A stretch of DNA of 64,000 nucleotides from Mariniblastus sp. (GTDB lineage: Bacteria; Planctomycetota; Planctomycetia; Pirellulales; Pirellulaceae): the NCBI GenBank assembly GCA_011523945.1, contig WTFU01000206.1:1-64000 (forward strand), in the 5' to 3' direction. This document shows, one piece after another, positions 46,101 to 53,510 of the stretch (position 1 is the stretch's first letter; each line of letters begins with the position of its first letter). Below the pieces are notes generated by a model. It searched no databases. It was not told where the DNA came from and saw only the letters and a list, made by a program, of their open reading frames with translations. A program made the translations under genes and the position numbers.

Positions 46101-47002
46101 ATCGCCTTTTCTTCTTGGACTCCCAAGTCAAGTGAATTTCCAATCATTGCCGGAGCAGTGCCATAAGGAGAATTATTCAGCTGTTCCTCCAACTCTCTCC
46201 CTTCTTTGAGTGAATATTCTTGTCTGTCTGCAGTCGACGAATCGAAAGAGCTATCCGCCAAATTTGCATCATCTGCAGCGATTGCATTTTTCGACCAATT
46301 CTGAACAGCAGGTGTTTCAGGACGCGTAGCAGAACGATTCTCTCCACTTTGGATTCGGAATCCCTCCGCCTCTCCAAAACCTCCCCCACGCGAACTACGC
46401 CTTCCAAATCCCTCCCCCGTCTCCTTTTCCATTGACTTAATTGCAGTCGCATCAGCATCAAGTGATAGGACTCCCTGACGCTTGGATGAAGGAGAGGTTA
46501 GTAATTCGGCAGCTTGGGCTTCATTTATAGTTTCCGCCAACATCTGATCCGACTCAGGACTGGAATCGTACCAAAGCTTGGAATCTGCATTCTCTTGCAT
46601 CTTTGATAGCTCCATTGCTGGTCCTGTAGATTTCGCAGGACGTGACGCGACGCGATTCTCTTGAGGGTCGCTAAAGAGGAATGCCCCGGCAACCAATAGT
46701 CCCAGCAACGTCGCCGCTAATGCCAATGGCGACCATGACCGCCCAGAGAATGAAGCCTGCTCGACTAACCGGTGATCCGTTTTTTGCATCTCATCCAACT
46801 CGGCGCGTTGGCCTTCAGTTAAATGGAGAGGCTCCTCCAATTCGTAGGCTACGTCCAACATCTCGGTCAGTTGGCGAATCCCCTCAACCGCCTGCGCTAA
46901 TTCTGGGGACGCGAGAACAGCCTGTTCGATTAATTCGTGTTCTGCGGGATCAAGTTCACCTAGTACAAAACTGGTCAGGCGAGGATCGTCATTATTAATC
47001 AT
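43136..47002 (-). CDS. VIT/VWA/TPR/DUF2135 membrane protein, putative anti-sigma factor
   Basis: 1288 residues. The N-terminus DPRLTSFVLGELDPAEHELI (about 6-25) resembles planctomycete anti-sigma domains, followed by one membrane helix near 92-112. A flexible region to about 350 precedes a VIT domain (about 355-490, DLSGMQVKVQVDGFRARV), then a VWA domain (about 610-790) with MIDAS DTSLSS, TPR-like repeats (about 1035-1120), and a C-terminal DUF2135 domain (about 1170-1288, DTDMTDIDLHVQEPSGE). The gene follows an ECF sigma gene by about 115 bases. By context the N-terminus may bind the sigma factor while the VIT-VWA part senses or binds envelope ligands. Confidence 0.9.
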   Translation of the reverse strand: MINNDDPRLTSFVLGELDPAEHELIEQAVLASPELAQAVEGIRQLTEMLDVAYELEEPLHLTEGQRAELDEMQKTDHRLVEQASFSGRSWSPLALAATLLGLLVAGAFLFSDPQENRVASRPAKSTGPAMELSKMQENADSKLWYDSSPESDQMLAETINEAQAAELLTSPSSKRQGVLSLDADATAIKSMEKETGEGFGRRSSRGGGFGEAEGFRIQSGENRSATRPETPAVQNWSKNAIAADDANLADSSFDSSTADRQEYSLKEGRELEEQLNNSPYGTAPAMIGNSLDLGVQEEKAMEKGLMNRSLNATAKPGASVPLADDLAGDKKSQGQSKPKQRTWKRVAASPNTSRLMVGDKTELDLSGMQVKVQVDGFRARVLLDYLYYNNQNQQLEGDFKLRLPDDASLYYFAFGESVYGLNSKGTPLADEFLESDDHWVSLKADDIRQTRKQHWIRVKESRMVPKEKAAHAFRETVRRKVDPALVEWAGAGVFNARVFPLAPKKLHRIVIGYDVNLKQVGDEWIYDLELPEQTGKIRVDLNVQATPGAKYKIEPSAESEKIKNKDDQQLHFRFDEKPGKPIRLLIKKSKETLLSHQGEFWGCQFTPKLPVTAKVVNSRGIFLLDTSLSSNPDKFNVWLKLLKATLENNRDSLKQFNVLMFDVDGHFFREAWVDNSPANVRQLMERCGEITLEGATDIYGAIEQIKKAPWLAQGADPGGIAPDLFLLSDGAATWGETNLQLIGSALASKSLGSLFAYQTGLTGTAIANLRFLTDQTGGAVFSVVNESEIAKASRGHRNRPWKLSGFVVDGATDILTAGRVQWVYPGQSILMVGRGSVRETLSCEFEQAGQTHSVSLKPTQIESELASRLYGQVAVGQLESLGDGVFDVSSAYARHFRITGKTCSLLMLETEADYEAFNIKPQEDLFVINTKSANEIVEDAMQQFDSDLSEPKAQLEAWLNRLESMPGMSFKMPTALKLALEDIDVAAISEPLETTLETRSGLPKAYLTGLNQSKLNYDLIEAEAERRAVVSIDDAVKVYSSLVESSPGDLVVARDVGYTALQLGRPAQAYHLLRRVALARPFEGSIYLSIGHCLAELGKPDLAIVYYEIALNGEFQRTGSDFKQIVSAEYLHLLRQIEKKKLNSSLQRFAAARVKTLKDILKFDESDLLITIRWNTDMTDIDLHVQEPSGEQCNYQNKRTRSNGQISSDITTGFGPEMYFNVKAPQGKYDVKVNYFAQDSNRIEFRSKVYVTVYRNFGRPNELVTRETVNLKDVGGKETVSTIGISDK

Positions 47003-47117
47003 GTTTCAACCTTAATATTTGATCACACTCAAAAACTTTGTGATCAGGATTCCGTGGAATCAAATGTTCTGTTCGAAAACTCAACTGAAAATGGACTCTG
47101 TCACTTCTAAAAACGCA

Positions 47118-47705
47118 TCATCCTGCGGGTACTAATCTCTGTCTCAATTTTGCAATCGCTGTGTGGAGAATAAATCCCACATTACTACTGGTTAGCCCTG
47201 TCACCTCCGCGATTTCCTTATAACTCAACCCAGCATTGAATTTCAGGCGCAAGATCTCCTGCTGTCGGTCTGGCAACTTTGAGATTTGAGACATTAATCC
47301 CGTCGCGGCTTCTTGACGTTCCATTGCGGCACTGGGCTGCAATTCCGAAACCTTAGAATTTTGTGCCAACTCATCTACCAACTGATCTTCCGGTGCCAGT
47401 TTCATGCGACGCTCCTTACGACAAACATCAATGGCTCGATTCCGACAAACCGTAAACAACCACTGAGCAACGCGGGGACGAATTTCATCGTTTGTTTGAC
47501 GACACAACTGCAGAAAAGTATCCTGCACGACGTCTCTCGCAGACTCCAAATCACGCACAAAGTGTTGCGCATAGCGCAGCAGTGCCCCTTCATGAAGTTC
47601 GATCGCAGCCCTCACCCAATCAGCCGAAGCAAGGTCGGTGTCTGTTAAACCCACTCCCGTCGAGATTCTTGCATCTTCCGAATCAGGTTTGATGTCATCA
47701 TTCAT
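47118..47705 (-). CDS. ECF-type RNA polymerase sigma-70 factor
   Basis: 195 residues from ATG 47705 (MNDDIKPD); the frame is open to 47738. Region 2 includes DLESARDVVQDTFLQLCRQ and the promoter-melting WLFTVCRNRAIDVCRKERR. Region 4 includes LPDRQQEILRLKFNAGLSYKEIAE with the helix-turn-helix end TSSNVGFILHTAIAKLRQRL. No extra domains. Directly upstream of the VIT/VWA protein, with which it likely forms a sigma/anti-sigma pair. It may autoregulate, but no promoter was recognised. Confidence 0.96.
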   Translation of the reverse strand: MNDDIKPDSEDARISTGVGLTDTDLASADWVRAAIELHEGALLRYAQHFVRDLESARDVVQDTFLQLCRQTNDEIRPRVAQWLFTVCRNRAIDVCRKERRMKLAPEDQLVDELAQNSKVSELQPSAAMERQEAATGLMSQISKLPDRQQEILRLKFNAGLSYKEIAEVTGLTSSNVGFILHTAIAKLRQRLVPAG

Positions 47706-47894
47706 ATAATGTTCCGTATTATTTTTTCGCCTTCTCAAGGCGAATCAGATGCCCGGTTCAATAAGACTACGAACAAACAATCGTATCCTTAGGGTGTTTT
47801 TGAAAAAAACTGAGAAAGCTCAAACAACGCTATTTTACGCCCGAAATCAAAAACAAGTAATTACGACAGGAAACATTGGTCGCTTCAGTCACTC

Positions 47895-48800
47895 TCAGTT
47901 CTCACCACTGCTATCCATGCGAACCGGCATGAACGCTGTCAAGCTAAAAACCAAGGTGGTGGTCAAACCGCACAACAAAGTTGCCAGCCCAAGGACCGCA
48001 AAGAGTGGCCCCATGATTCCAATCATTCCGTTGATCATCTGCTGGCCATTGACCCCGGCACAGGCCAGTAGGAATACGCTAATCAGCAAAATTCCTCCTA
48101 CCCAAATAACGCCTCGGGACGCACCTTGATAGTCACATCGACTTGGTGCCATATGACTTCCCACACATAGAACGAGATAAATAAAGGTCCAAAATCGAAC
48201 CGTCGCTACATTGGAAATCGTCACGATGTTAGTGACCACTGCCACCACGGAGTCACGCACTTGCAACAGAGAAGAATCGCCAGAATGCAAACGGGCCGAT
48301 TCCGCAGCGTTTGCCGCTGCTTCGGGATAAAACAGCCACAGCAAAATCGCCAGCACCGCGGATCCCCCCATCAACGGAGCGATACCGATAAACAGGTTAC
48401 CCATCTCCTGAAACCAATTGCCCGCTTCGAACGAGTGCCTTACATAACCCAATCGCCCGGAATCCCGATCCGGCTCAAAGAGTGCAACATCATCGATACG
48501 ATGTCCAAAAACGCGGCACATGAACACATGGCTTAACTCATGAACAGGTGTCCCAAGCCACCCCGTCCACAACACACTCTTCCAACCTAAACGCTCCGAC
48601 ATCCGTCGCTGTGTCAAATACTCAAACCAGTGAATAAGAACGGCAAATGCCACAAACGGAGCCAGAAGTATCAAAAACAGCTTGAACGACTCGACAAACA
48701 GGGAAATCACACCTTGACCTAAACCCCCGCTCGAGAGTGTCCAGGAACCAGCTCCGACGATCGACAATAATTGACTGATTTCGGAAGTAAAAATTCCCAA
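47895..48800 (-). CDS. Membrane protein with HExxH motif, M50-like
   Basis: 301 residues with six or so hydrophobic segments (about 25-60, 75-90, 120-150, 185-210, 220-245, 255-285). H87-E-L-S-H91 lies at the end of an amphipathic segment in GTPVHELSHVFMCRVFGHR, the layout of site-2-type zinc proteases in which HExxH is inside the membrane. A second conserved acidic ligand (NxxPxxPLDGG motif) was not found, so it may be an inactive or divergent member. No operon partner; the ECF sigma gene is downstream on the same strand. Confidence 0.8.
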   Translation of the reverse strand: MGIFTSEISQLLSIVGAGSWTLSSGGLGQGVISLFVESFKLFLILLAPFVAFAVLIHWFEYLTQRRMSERLGWKSVLWTGWLGTPVHELSHVFMCRVFGHRIDDVALFEPDRDSGRLGYVRHSFEAGNWFQEMGNLFIGIAPLMGGSAVLAILLWLFYPEAAANAAESARLHSGDSSLLQVRDSVVAVVTNIVTISNVATVRFWTFIYLVLCVGSHMAPSRCDYQGASRGVIWVGGILLISVFLLACAGVNGQQMINGMIGIMGPLFAVLGLATLLCGLTTTLVFSLTAFMPVRMDSSGEN

Positions 48801-48954
48801 TGTTTCCTCACAGAAAAAGGGGTCTCTGTTAACTTAGACCAAGCTCTGTTAGTTTTAATCTCTCGGACTATTGTGGACGATAGCAATAACCGGAGCCAAT
48901 TCAGGCTTCACCGAAATTAATCACCTTTTCCCAGCTACACCGGTAGCCAGAGAC

Positions 48955-49386
48955 ATGAACCAACTTCGACCGAAAATCCAGCGCGATCAACTAAAACCGG
49001 GGGAGGTTTTATGCGATTATTGCACGGCCAAATGCTGTCAATATTTCTCTCTCGCCATCGATCGCCCCGAAACGGCTCAAGCCTTTGGTTATATCCGCTG
49101 GTACCTGCTTCATGAATATGCAACGGTGTTTACCGAAAATAATGACTGGTTTCTGTTAGTCCATAGCCCCTGCAAACACCTTCGTGAAGACTACCGTTGT
49201 GGCATTTACGATACTCGCCCACAAATCTGCCAAGATTATACGACAGTAAATTGCGAGTATGACGATGGTTACACCTTTGACCGCTACTTCGAAATGGCCG
49301 AACAAGTCGAAGAATACTCAAATGCCCGTTTCCACGATTACCGCGATTTCCGAACTCCCAAACCCGGCCTTCCCGTTATCCAATAA
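48955..49386 (+). CDS. YkgJ-family cysteine-cluster protein
   Basis: 143 residues from ATG 48955, chosen because residues before it lack conservation (frame open to 48871). The cysteine cluster reads CDYCTAKCCQYF, SPCKHLREDYRCGIYDTRPQIC and NCEYDDGY, matching the UPF0153/YkgJ family (CxxCxxxCC ... PCxxL ... CxIYxxRPxxC). Eight or more cysteines suggest bound zinc or an iron-sulfur cluster; function unknown. It precedes hisS by 66 bases on the same strand and may be cotranscribed. Confidence 0.9.
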   Translation: MNQLRPKIQRDQLKPGEVLCDYCTAKCCQYFSLAIDRPETAQAFGYIRWYLLHEYATVFTENNDWFLLVHSPCKHLREDYRCGIYDTRPQICQDYTTVNCEYDDGYTFDRYFEMAEQVEEYSNARFHDYRDFRTPKPGLPVIQ

Positions 49387-49452
49387 CTTCTGCTTCTCCA
49401 GATTTAATTACCGCGTTTCATCAACAACCCTCTCACCCCGCAGACTTGCGAA

Positions 49453-50790
49453 ATGTCAAACCAATTGATTCAACCTCGAACGCTCAGCGGCTTCCGGGAT
49501 TTCCTTCCAGAAATGATGATCCCGCGAGAAAAACTGATGGAGACCGCACGAACGGTGTATCGATCATACGGTTTTGTTCCAATCGATACTCCAACCTTAG
49601 AATTATCGGAAATCCTCTGCGGTAAAGGAAGCGAAGAAACTGATCGACAGATGTACCGGTTTCAGCACGGCAAACGAGATGTCGCCATGCGTTTCGATTT
49701 AACTGTCCCGTTAGCGAGATTTGTTGCTCAACATCACAACGAGTTAGGGATGCCTTTTAAACGTTACCACATTGGTAATGTTTGGCGTGGTGAGCGACCT
49801 CAGGCGGGAAGATTTCGCGAATTCGCACAATGCGATTTCGATACCATTGGCACCAACTCCATTGCCAGCGATATCGAAACTGTGCTCGTCATCAACGATC
49901 TAATCCGCGCTATCGGTTTTGAGCAATTTAAAATCCGTTTAAACAACCGTAAAGTTCTCAACGGTATTCTCGAAAAGGCAAATCTGGCAGAGCACAGTGT
50001 TGCAGTCCTGCGAGCGCTCGATAAATTACCAAAGATTGGACCCGAAAAAGTCCGTCTGGAAATGCTTGAAACCACCGGCGCCCCGGATTCGTCAATCGAT
50101 CAAATTTTAATGCTTTCGCAAATCTCAGGCACCAATCGTGAGATCATCCAACAGCTTGGTACGCTCTGCGAGGGCAATGAGCTTGCCGAACAAGGACGCG
50201 GGCAGTTGTCGGATGTAATTGACGCCACACAAGCTCTCGGGCTGACAGAGCAAAATCTGGAAATCGATGTCTCCATCGCGCGTGGCCTGGACTATTACAC
50301 GGGGACAATTGTAGAAACGTTCTTAACCGATCTTCCCAGCTTTGGCAGCATCTGCTCGGGTGGAAGATACGACAACCTCGCTCAACTTTATACCAAACAA
50401 CAACTTCCGGGAATTGGTGCCTCGCTTGGCCTCGACCGACTCCTGGCGGCGATGCAACAGCTTGACTTGATTCCTAACACAAAGACGACAGCTGAAGTGA
50501 TGATTGTCCAATTTGATAAATCCAAGCTCAGCGAATACCTCAAACTTGCAGCCGATCTCCGCAGTCAGGGAATTGCTGTGGAGCTTTATCCCGAATCAAA
50601 GAAACTGAATCAACAATTCAAGTACGCCGATCGACGTGGAGCCAGAGCCGTCATCATTGCAGGAACTGACGAATTTGCATCCGGCGTGGTGCAAGTCAAA
50701 TGGCTTGCTGACGGCACGCAAACCGAACTCCCACTGGCTGAAAATTCAAATGAAATAACAGAGTGGTTGAAGACTCGTTTAACAAATTAA
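49453..50790 (+). CDS. hisS: Histidyl-tRNA synthetase
   Basis: 445 residues. Class II motifs are present: motif 2 RGERPQAGRFREFAQCDFD near 115-133, the histidine-binding ARGLDYYTGTIVE near 276-288, and motif 3 GIGASLGLDRLL near 318-329. The C-terminal anticodon-binding domain starts near 350. The N-terminus RTLSGFRDFLPEMM matches bacterial HisS. It charges tRNA-His in the cytoplasm. A weak ribosome site (GACTTGCGAA) precedes ATG 49453. Confidence 0.98.
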   Translation: MSNQLIQPRTLSGFRDFLPEMMIPREKLMETARTVYRSYGFVPIDTPTLELSEILCGKGSEETDRQMYRFQHGKRDVAMRFDLTVPLARFVAQHHNELGMPFKRYHIGNVWRGERPQAGRFREFAQCDFDTIGTNSIASDIETVLVINDLIRAIGFEQFKIRLNNRKVLNGILEKANLAEHSVAVLRALDKLPKIGPEKVRLEMLETTGAPDSSIDQILMLSQISGTNREIIQQLGTLCEGNELAEQGRGQLSDVIDATQALGLTEQNLEIDVSIARGLDYYTGTIVETFLTDLPSFGSICSGGRYDNLAQLYTKQQLPGIGASLGLDRLLAAMQQLDLIPNTKTTAEVMIVQFDKSKLSEYLKLAADLRSQGIAVELYPESKKLNQQFKYADRRGARAVIIAGTDEFASGVVQVKWLADGTQTELPLAENSNEITEWLKTRLTN

Positions 50791-50979
50791 TGGGCTTTAT
50801 TTGGCAACTACGCATCCGCGTTAAACCGTTTTTGCAGATAATGGGGACTGATCGTCAAAGGAATCTACTTTTTCCGTCCACCGAAACCTGAGTTCAAGGT
50901 TTGTCAGACCTCTACCAATTAAATAAACTACTGTTGACTGATCTTATACCACTTCGATTTCGACCGACGAGATTTCTGA

Positions 50980-51222
50980 ATGTACGAACAAACTGAGTAT
51001 TTATATGCTTATGGCTTAATTGCAGCATTCCTGCTTTTGGGCATGTTAGTTGTTTGTATCCCTCGGCCTCGCAAAAAAGGATTCATCGATCCGCAGCAAG
51101 CCGAAAAAGAAAAACGGCTTAAAATCAAGAAGAAGACCCAGATGAAAGCCGCCAAAAAAAGCCAAAAGGCAAAAAAGAAGCGAGCAAAAGCCAACGCGAA
51201 AAAGGTCAAACGCCGTTCCTAA
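50980..51222 (+). CDS. Small membrane protein with lysine-rich tail, hypothetical
   Basis: 80 residues: one hydrophobic segment (about 9-28, YGLIAAFLLLGMLVVCIP) and then a strongly basic cytoplasmic tail with more than 20 Lys/Arg (AKKSQKAKKKRAKANAKK). ATG 50980 is the only in-frame ATG upstream of the membrane helix. The charge pattern suggests contact with nucleic acid or acidic lipids, but the function is unknown. About 190 bases after hisS, probably a separate unit. Confidence 0.75.
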   Translation: MYEQTEYLYAYGLIAAFLLLGMLVVCIPRPRKKGFIDPQQAEKEKRLKIKKKTQMKAAKKSQKAKKKRAKANAKKVKRRS

Positions 51223-51240
51223 TTTATTTTCGCTGATGGG

Positions 51241-51474
51241 CTAGTCGTTCAGTTGATCTCTCATTCGTTTCGACCGGAGTGCGAACCACCACACGCCCAA
51301 AAAAAGCCCCATGACGCCAATGACAATCAGCGGCCTTCGGTAATCCGTTGACGCTTGGGTTTGAAATGCACCCAACGCGATGATTAATCCCCATAAGATC
51401 AGCGTTGCGAATACATAGACGATCGCCCGGGAGGATTTCGGTTGAGGGTTCGTTAGTTTTTCTGGTTCGCTCAT
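51241..51474 (-). CDS. Small two-helix membrane protein, hypothetical
   Basis: 77 residues with two hydrophobic segments (about 18-38 and 48-66) joined by a short loop with RRP, and a basic end SKRMRDQLND. A second frame over the same DNA (51224-51565) is longer but has no hydrophobic pattern and is rejected. Converges with the Lys-rich membrane gene, 18 bases between stops. No family recognised. Confidence 0.75.
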   Translation of the reverse strand: MSEPEKLTNPQPKSSRAIVYVFATLILWGLIIALGAFQTQASTDYRRPLIVIGVMGLFLGVWWFALRSKRMRDQLND

Positions 51475-51604
51475 AACTTAGCCGGATTAGATTTAACCTT
51501 TTCCCCGCATGATACCAGCAATCCAGTCTTCTCGCAGGGGATCGAAACGCGATGTTTATCACCATTTAATTGCGCAAATCTCCCGCAAAGTGGAAAACAT
51601 AAAT

Positions 51605-53254
51605 TCACTTGATGATTTCCTGGGTTTGCACCTCCGCTTGATGGCTTCGGTTGATCTTCTGAATCTCAACCGACGCTGAACCAATTGAAAAATGATTCTC
51701 GCACTGCAGCATCCCGCGGACAATACAATCTCCTCGAATCTCCGCGTCAATTGGAACTGTCGTTTTGAACGGCCCCGACTCCACCGAAATTGTCTTGGTC
51801 ACCCAAACCAGATCATGTGTTTTTTCATAAGTGCGTTGGTATTCGACCAAGGAATCGTTGCTCGGATCGTATTTCACTCTGCGGCGTGGCCGCTCTCGAA
51901 ACCGATCGCGAGGGTAAGCTAACTCAATCATTAAGTCACCCGCTACAGGCGAAACCCCAGAAATCTGCAATTGATTTCCAAGCAATGGAATGCGATTCAC
52001 TTGCAATTCCAAGGGCTTTGGACGCTTCAGTCGAAGCAATGGATCGCCAATCAATTGAATCAGCTGAGCATGTTCCAAACGTTCGAGTTCTAAAAGCTGA
52101 GGAGTAGGACTAAAAACTTGCCCCATCCCTTCGATCATTTCTCGATATTGAAGATTGTTCAAACTCCCCTTAACCATCCGCCGTTTGGAAAGTAGGGTCA
52201 ACTCACCAAGTGTTTTCACTTCACCGTGAAAATACTCGTGAACCATCTCCAAAGACAACAAGCTCATCGCATATGGCATCGTAACTCGACTTCCACAGAT
52301 CGCAGCAATCGGGCCGCCATCCTTTCGCAGCATTGTTTCCGCAAGGCAATCAACGGGATGATCCATGGCTCCCGTATAGCAGGCCAAAAACAAGGCGATG
52401 GGACTACCCTCAATACAATTGAGTTTACGAACGGTCTGATTATCGAGAATCAAATGGCTGCGATCTGGCATCCGCACTCGATCAAGCGCGGTTCGATTTC
52501 CATGACCAATGTAAATCCAAAACAAGCAACCTTCATTGAATCTCGAAATCGCAACCTCAGAAAATCTTCTTGGATCTGGACAAAATGGGCTGCACCAACT
52601 GCCGTAAGTCATGCTTGTTTCATATTCACCCGGCACCAAGTCGGTAATAATCGTTTTCGTCGTTTGTTCGATAAGCCCGTCAATCATCGAACCAAATCCG
52701 CCAACCCCCGCAATAAAATTAATTCGCCGTTGCCAGGCTTGCTTCCCAGACGGGCTTTCATACTTAATGATCCGCTCAATGTAATTGTCAATCTCAGCGA
52801 CTGTATCGAGCGGAATGCGACCAATAGAGAGTTCTGGCAAACCATCTAAATTTAAATCTGCATAGGGATTGTCAGTGGCAATTTCAGGGTCCGATCCGAA
52901 AAGAACGTTGACCTTGGCTTTTACAAAATCAGTCGGCACTTTTAAGGTGTTCCGCGCTCTCGGTTCTCCAACATCGCCCACAATCAGAACGTGTTTCAAA
53001 GAACCGGATTTGGCAACTGTTTGGATGGTCTGCTTAAGCGCCTCCACACTTAACGGAGGTGTTATCATTTTAATTACATGCCCCTGCTGTTTTCGATAGT
53101 CACACCATTTATCCATCACCTGTTGAAAAGGGGCGGGGCAGACAACTAAAGTATCCGGGCCCACGTCAGGCATCTCGCCCGCGACAGAGCAGGGCGAGAA
53201 ACCCAAAATCGCGGCAGTCACAATCAAGATAAGGGAACCTGAAACTCGCAACAT
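51605..53254 (-). CDS. Gingipain-like (C25) cysteine peptidase
   Basis: 549 residues from ATG 53254 (MLRVSGSLILIVTAAILGFS), which gives a signal peptide of about 27 residues; the frame is open to 53410. The caspase-like C25 core starts near residue 33 (DTLVVCPAPFQQVMDKW), with LIVGDVGEPR and the LSIGRIP segment. Catalytic residues are visible: H251 in FWIYIGHGNR and C292 in LFLACYTGAMDHP, equal in context to the gingipain His/Cys pair. C-terminal residues about 420-549 are beta-rich. It is expected to be exported and active in the periplasm or outside. It lies 256 bases downstream of a CHAT-like gene on the same strand. Confidence 0.88.
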   Translation of the reverse strand: MLRVSGSLILIVTAAILGFSPCSVAGEMPDVGPDTLVVCPAPFQQVMDKWCDYRKQQGHVIKMITPPLSVEALKQTIQTVAKSGSLKHVLIVGDVGEPRARNTLKVPTDFVKAKVNVLFGSDPEIATDNPYADLNLDGLPELSIGRIPLDTVAEIDNYIERIIKYESPSGKQAWQRRINFIAGVGGFGSMIDGLIEQTTKTIITDLVPGEYETSMTYGSWCSPFCPDPRRFSEVAISRFNEGCLFWIYIGHGNRTALDRVRMPDRSHLILDNQTVRKLNCIEGSPIALFLACYTGAMDHPVDCLAETMLRKDGGPIAAICGSRVTMPYAMSLLSLEMVHEYFHGEVKTLGELTLLSKRRMVKGSLNNLQYREMIEGMGQVFSPTPQLLELERLEHAQLIQLIGDPLLRLKRPKPLELQVNRIPLLGNQLQISGVSPVAGDLMIELAYPRDRFRERPRRRVKYDPSNDSLVEYQRTYEKTHDLVWVTKTISVESGPFKTTVPIDAEIRGDCIVRGMLQCENHFSIGSASVEIQKINRSHQAEVQTQEIIK

Positions 53255-53510
53255 CGCATTTCCGTTGTTGGGCAAGGGTTTATATCGGCATCTCTCCGAA
53301 GGCGAGTTTGGAAGAAACAGCGAATGAAAGCAAGACATATCTTGCCGAGTTTCCGCGTCAGGAAAAACCGTAAAAAATAACGCCCAGCAACGGTCAGAAA
53401 TCCGCCACAACTACGGCAAATCCGCTGCTAAACCGTCCGAATATCTTTAAATCGTTCAAAGAATTTACCTTGGAAATAACTTTGACCAATCCCGCCCGCG
53501 CTCAATCAAA

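Noticed and set aside
51224-51565. Longer minus-strand frame over the small two-helix gene
   Set aside because: No hydrophobic segments or conserved pattern, while the overlapping 51241-51474 frame has two clear helices.
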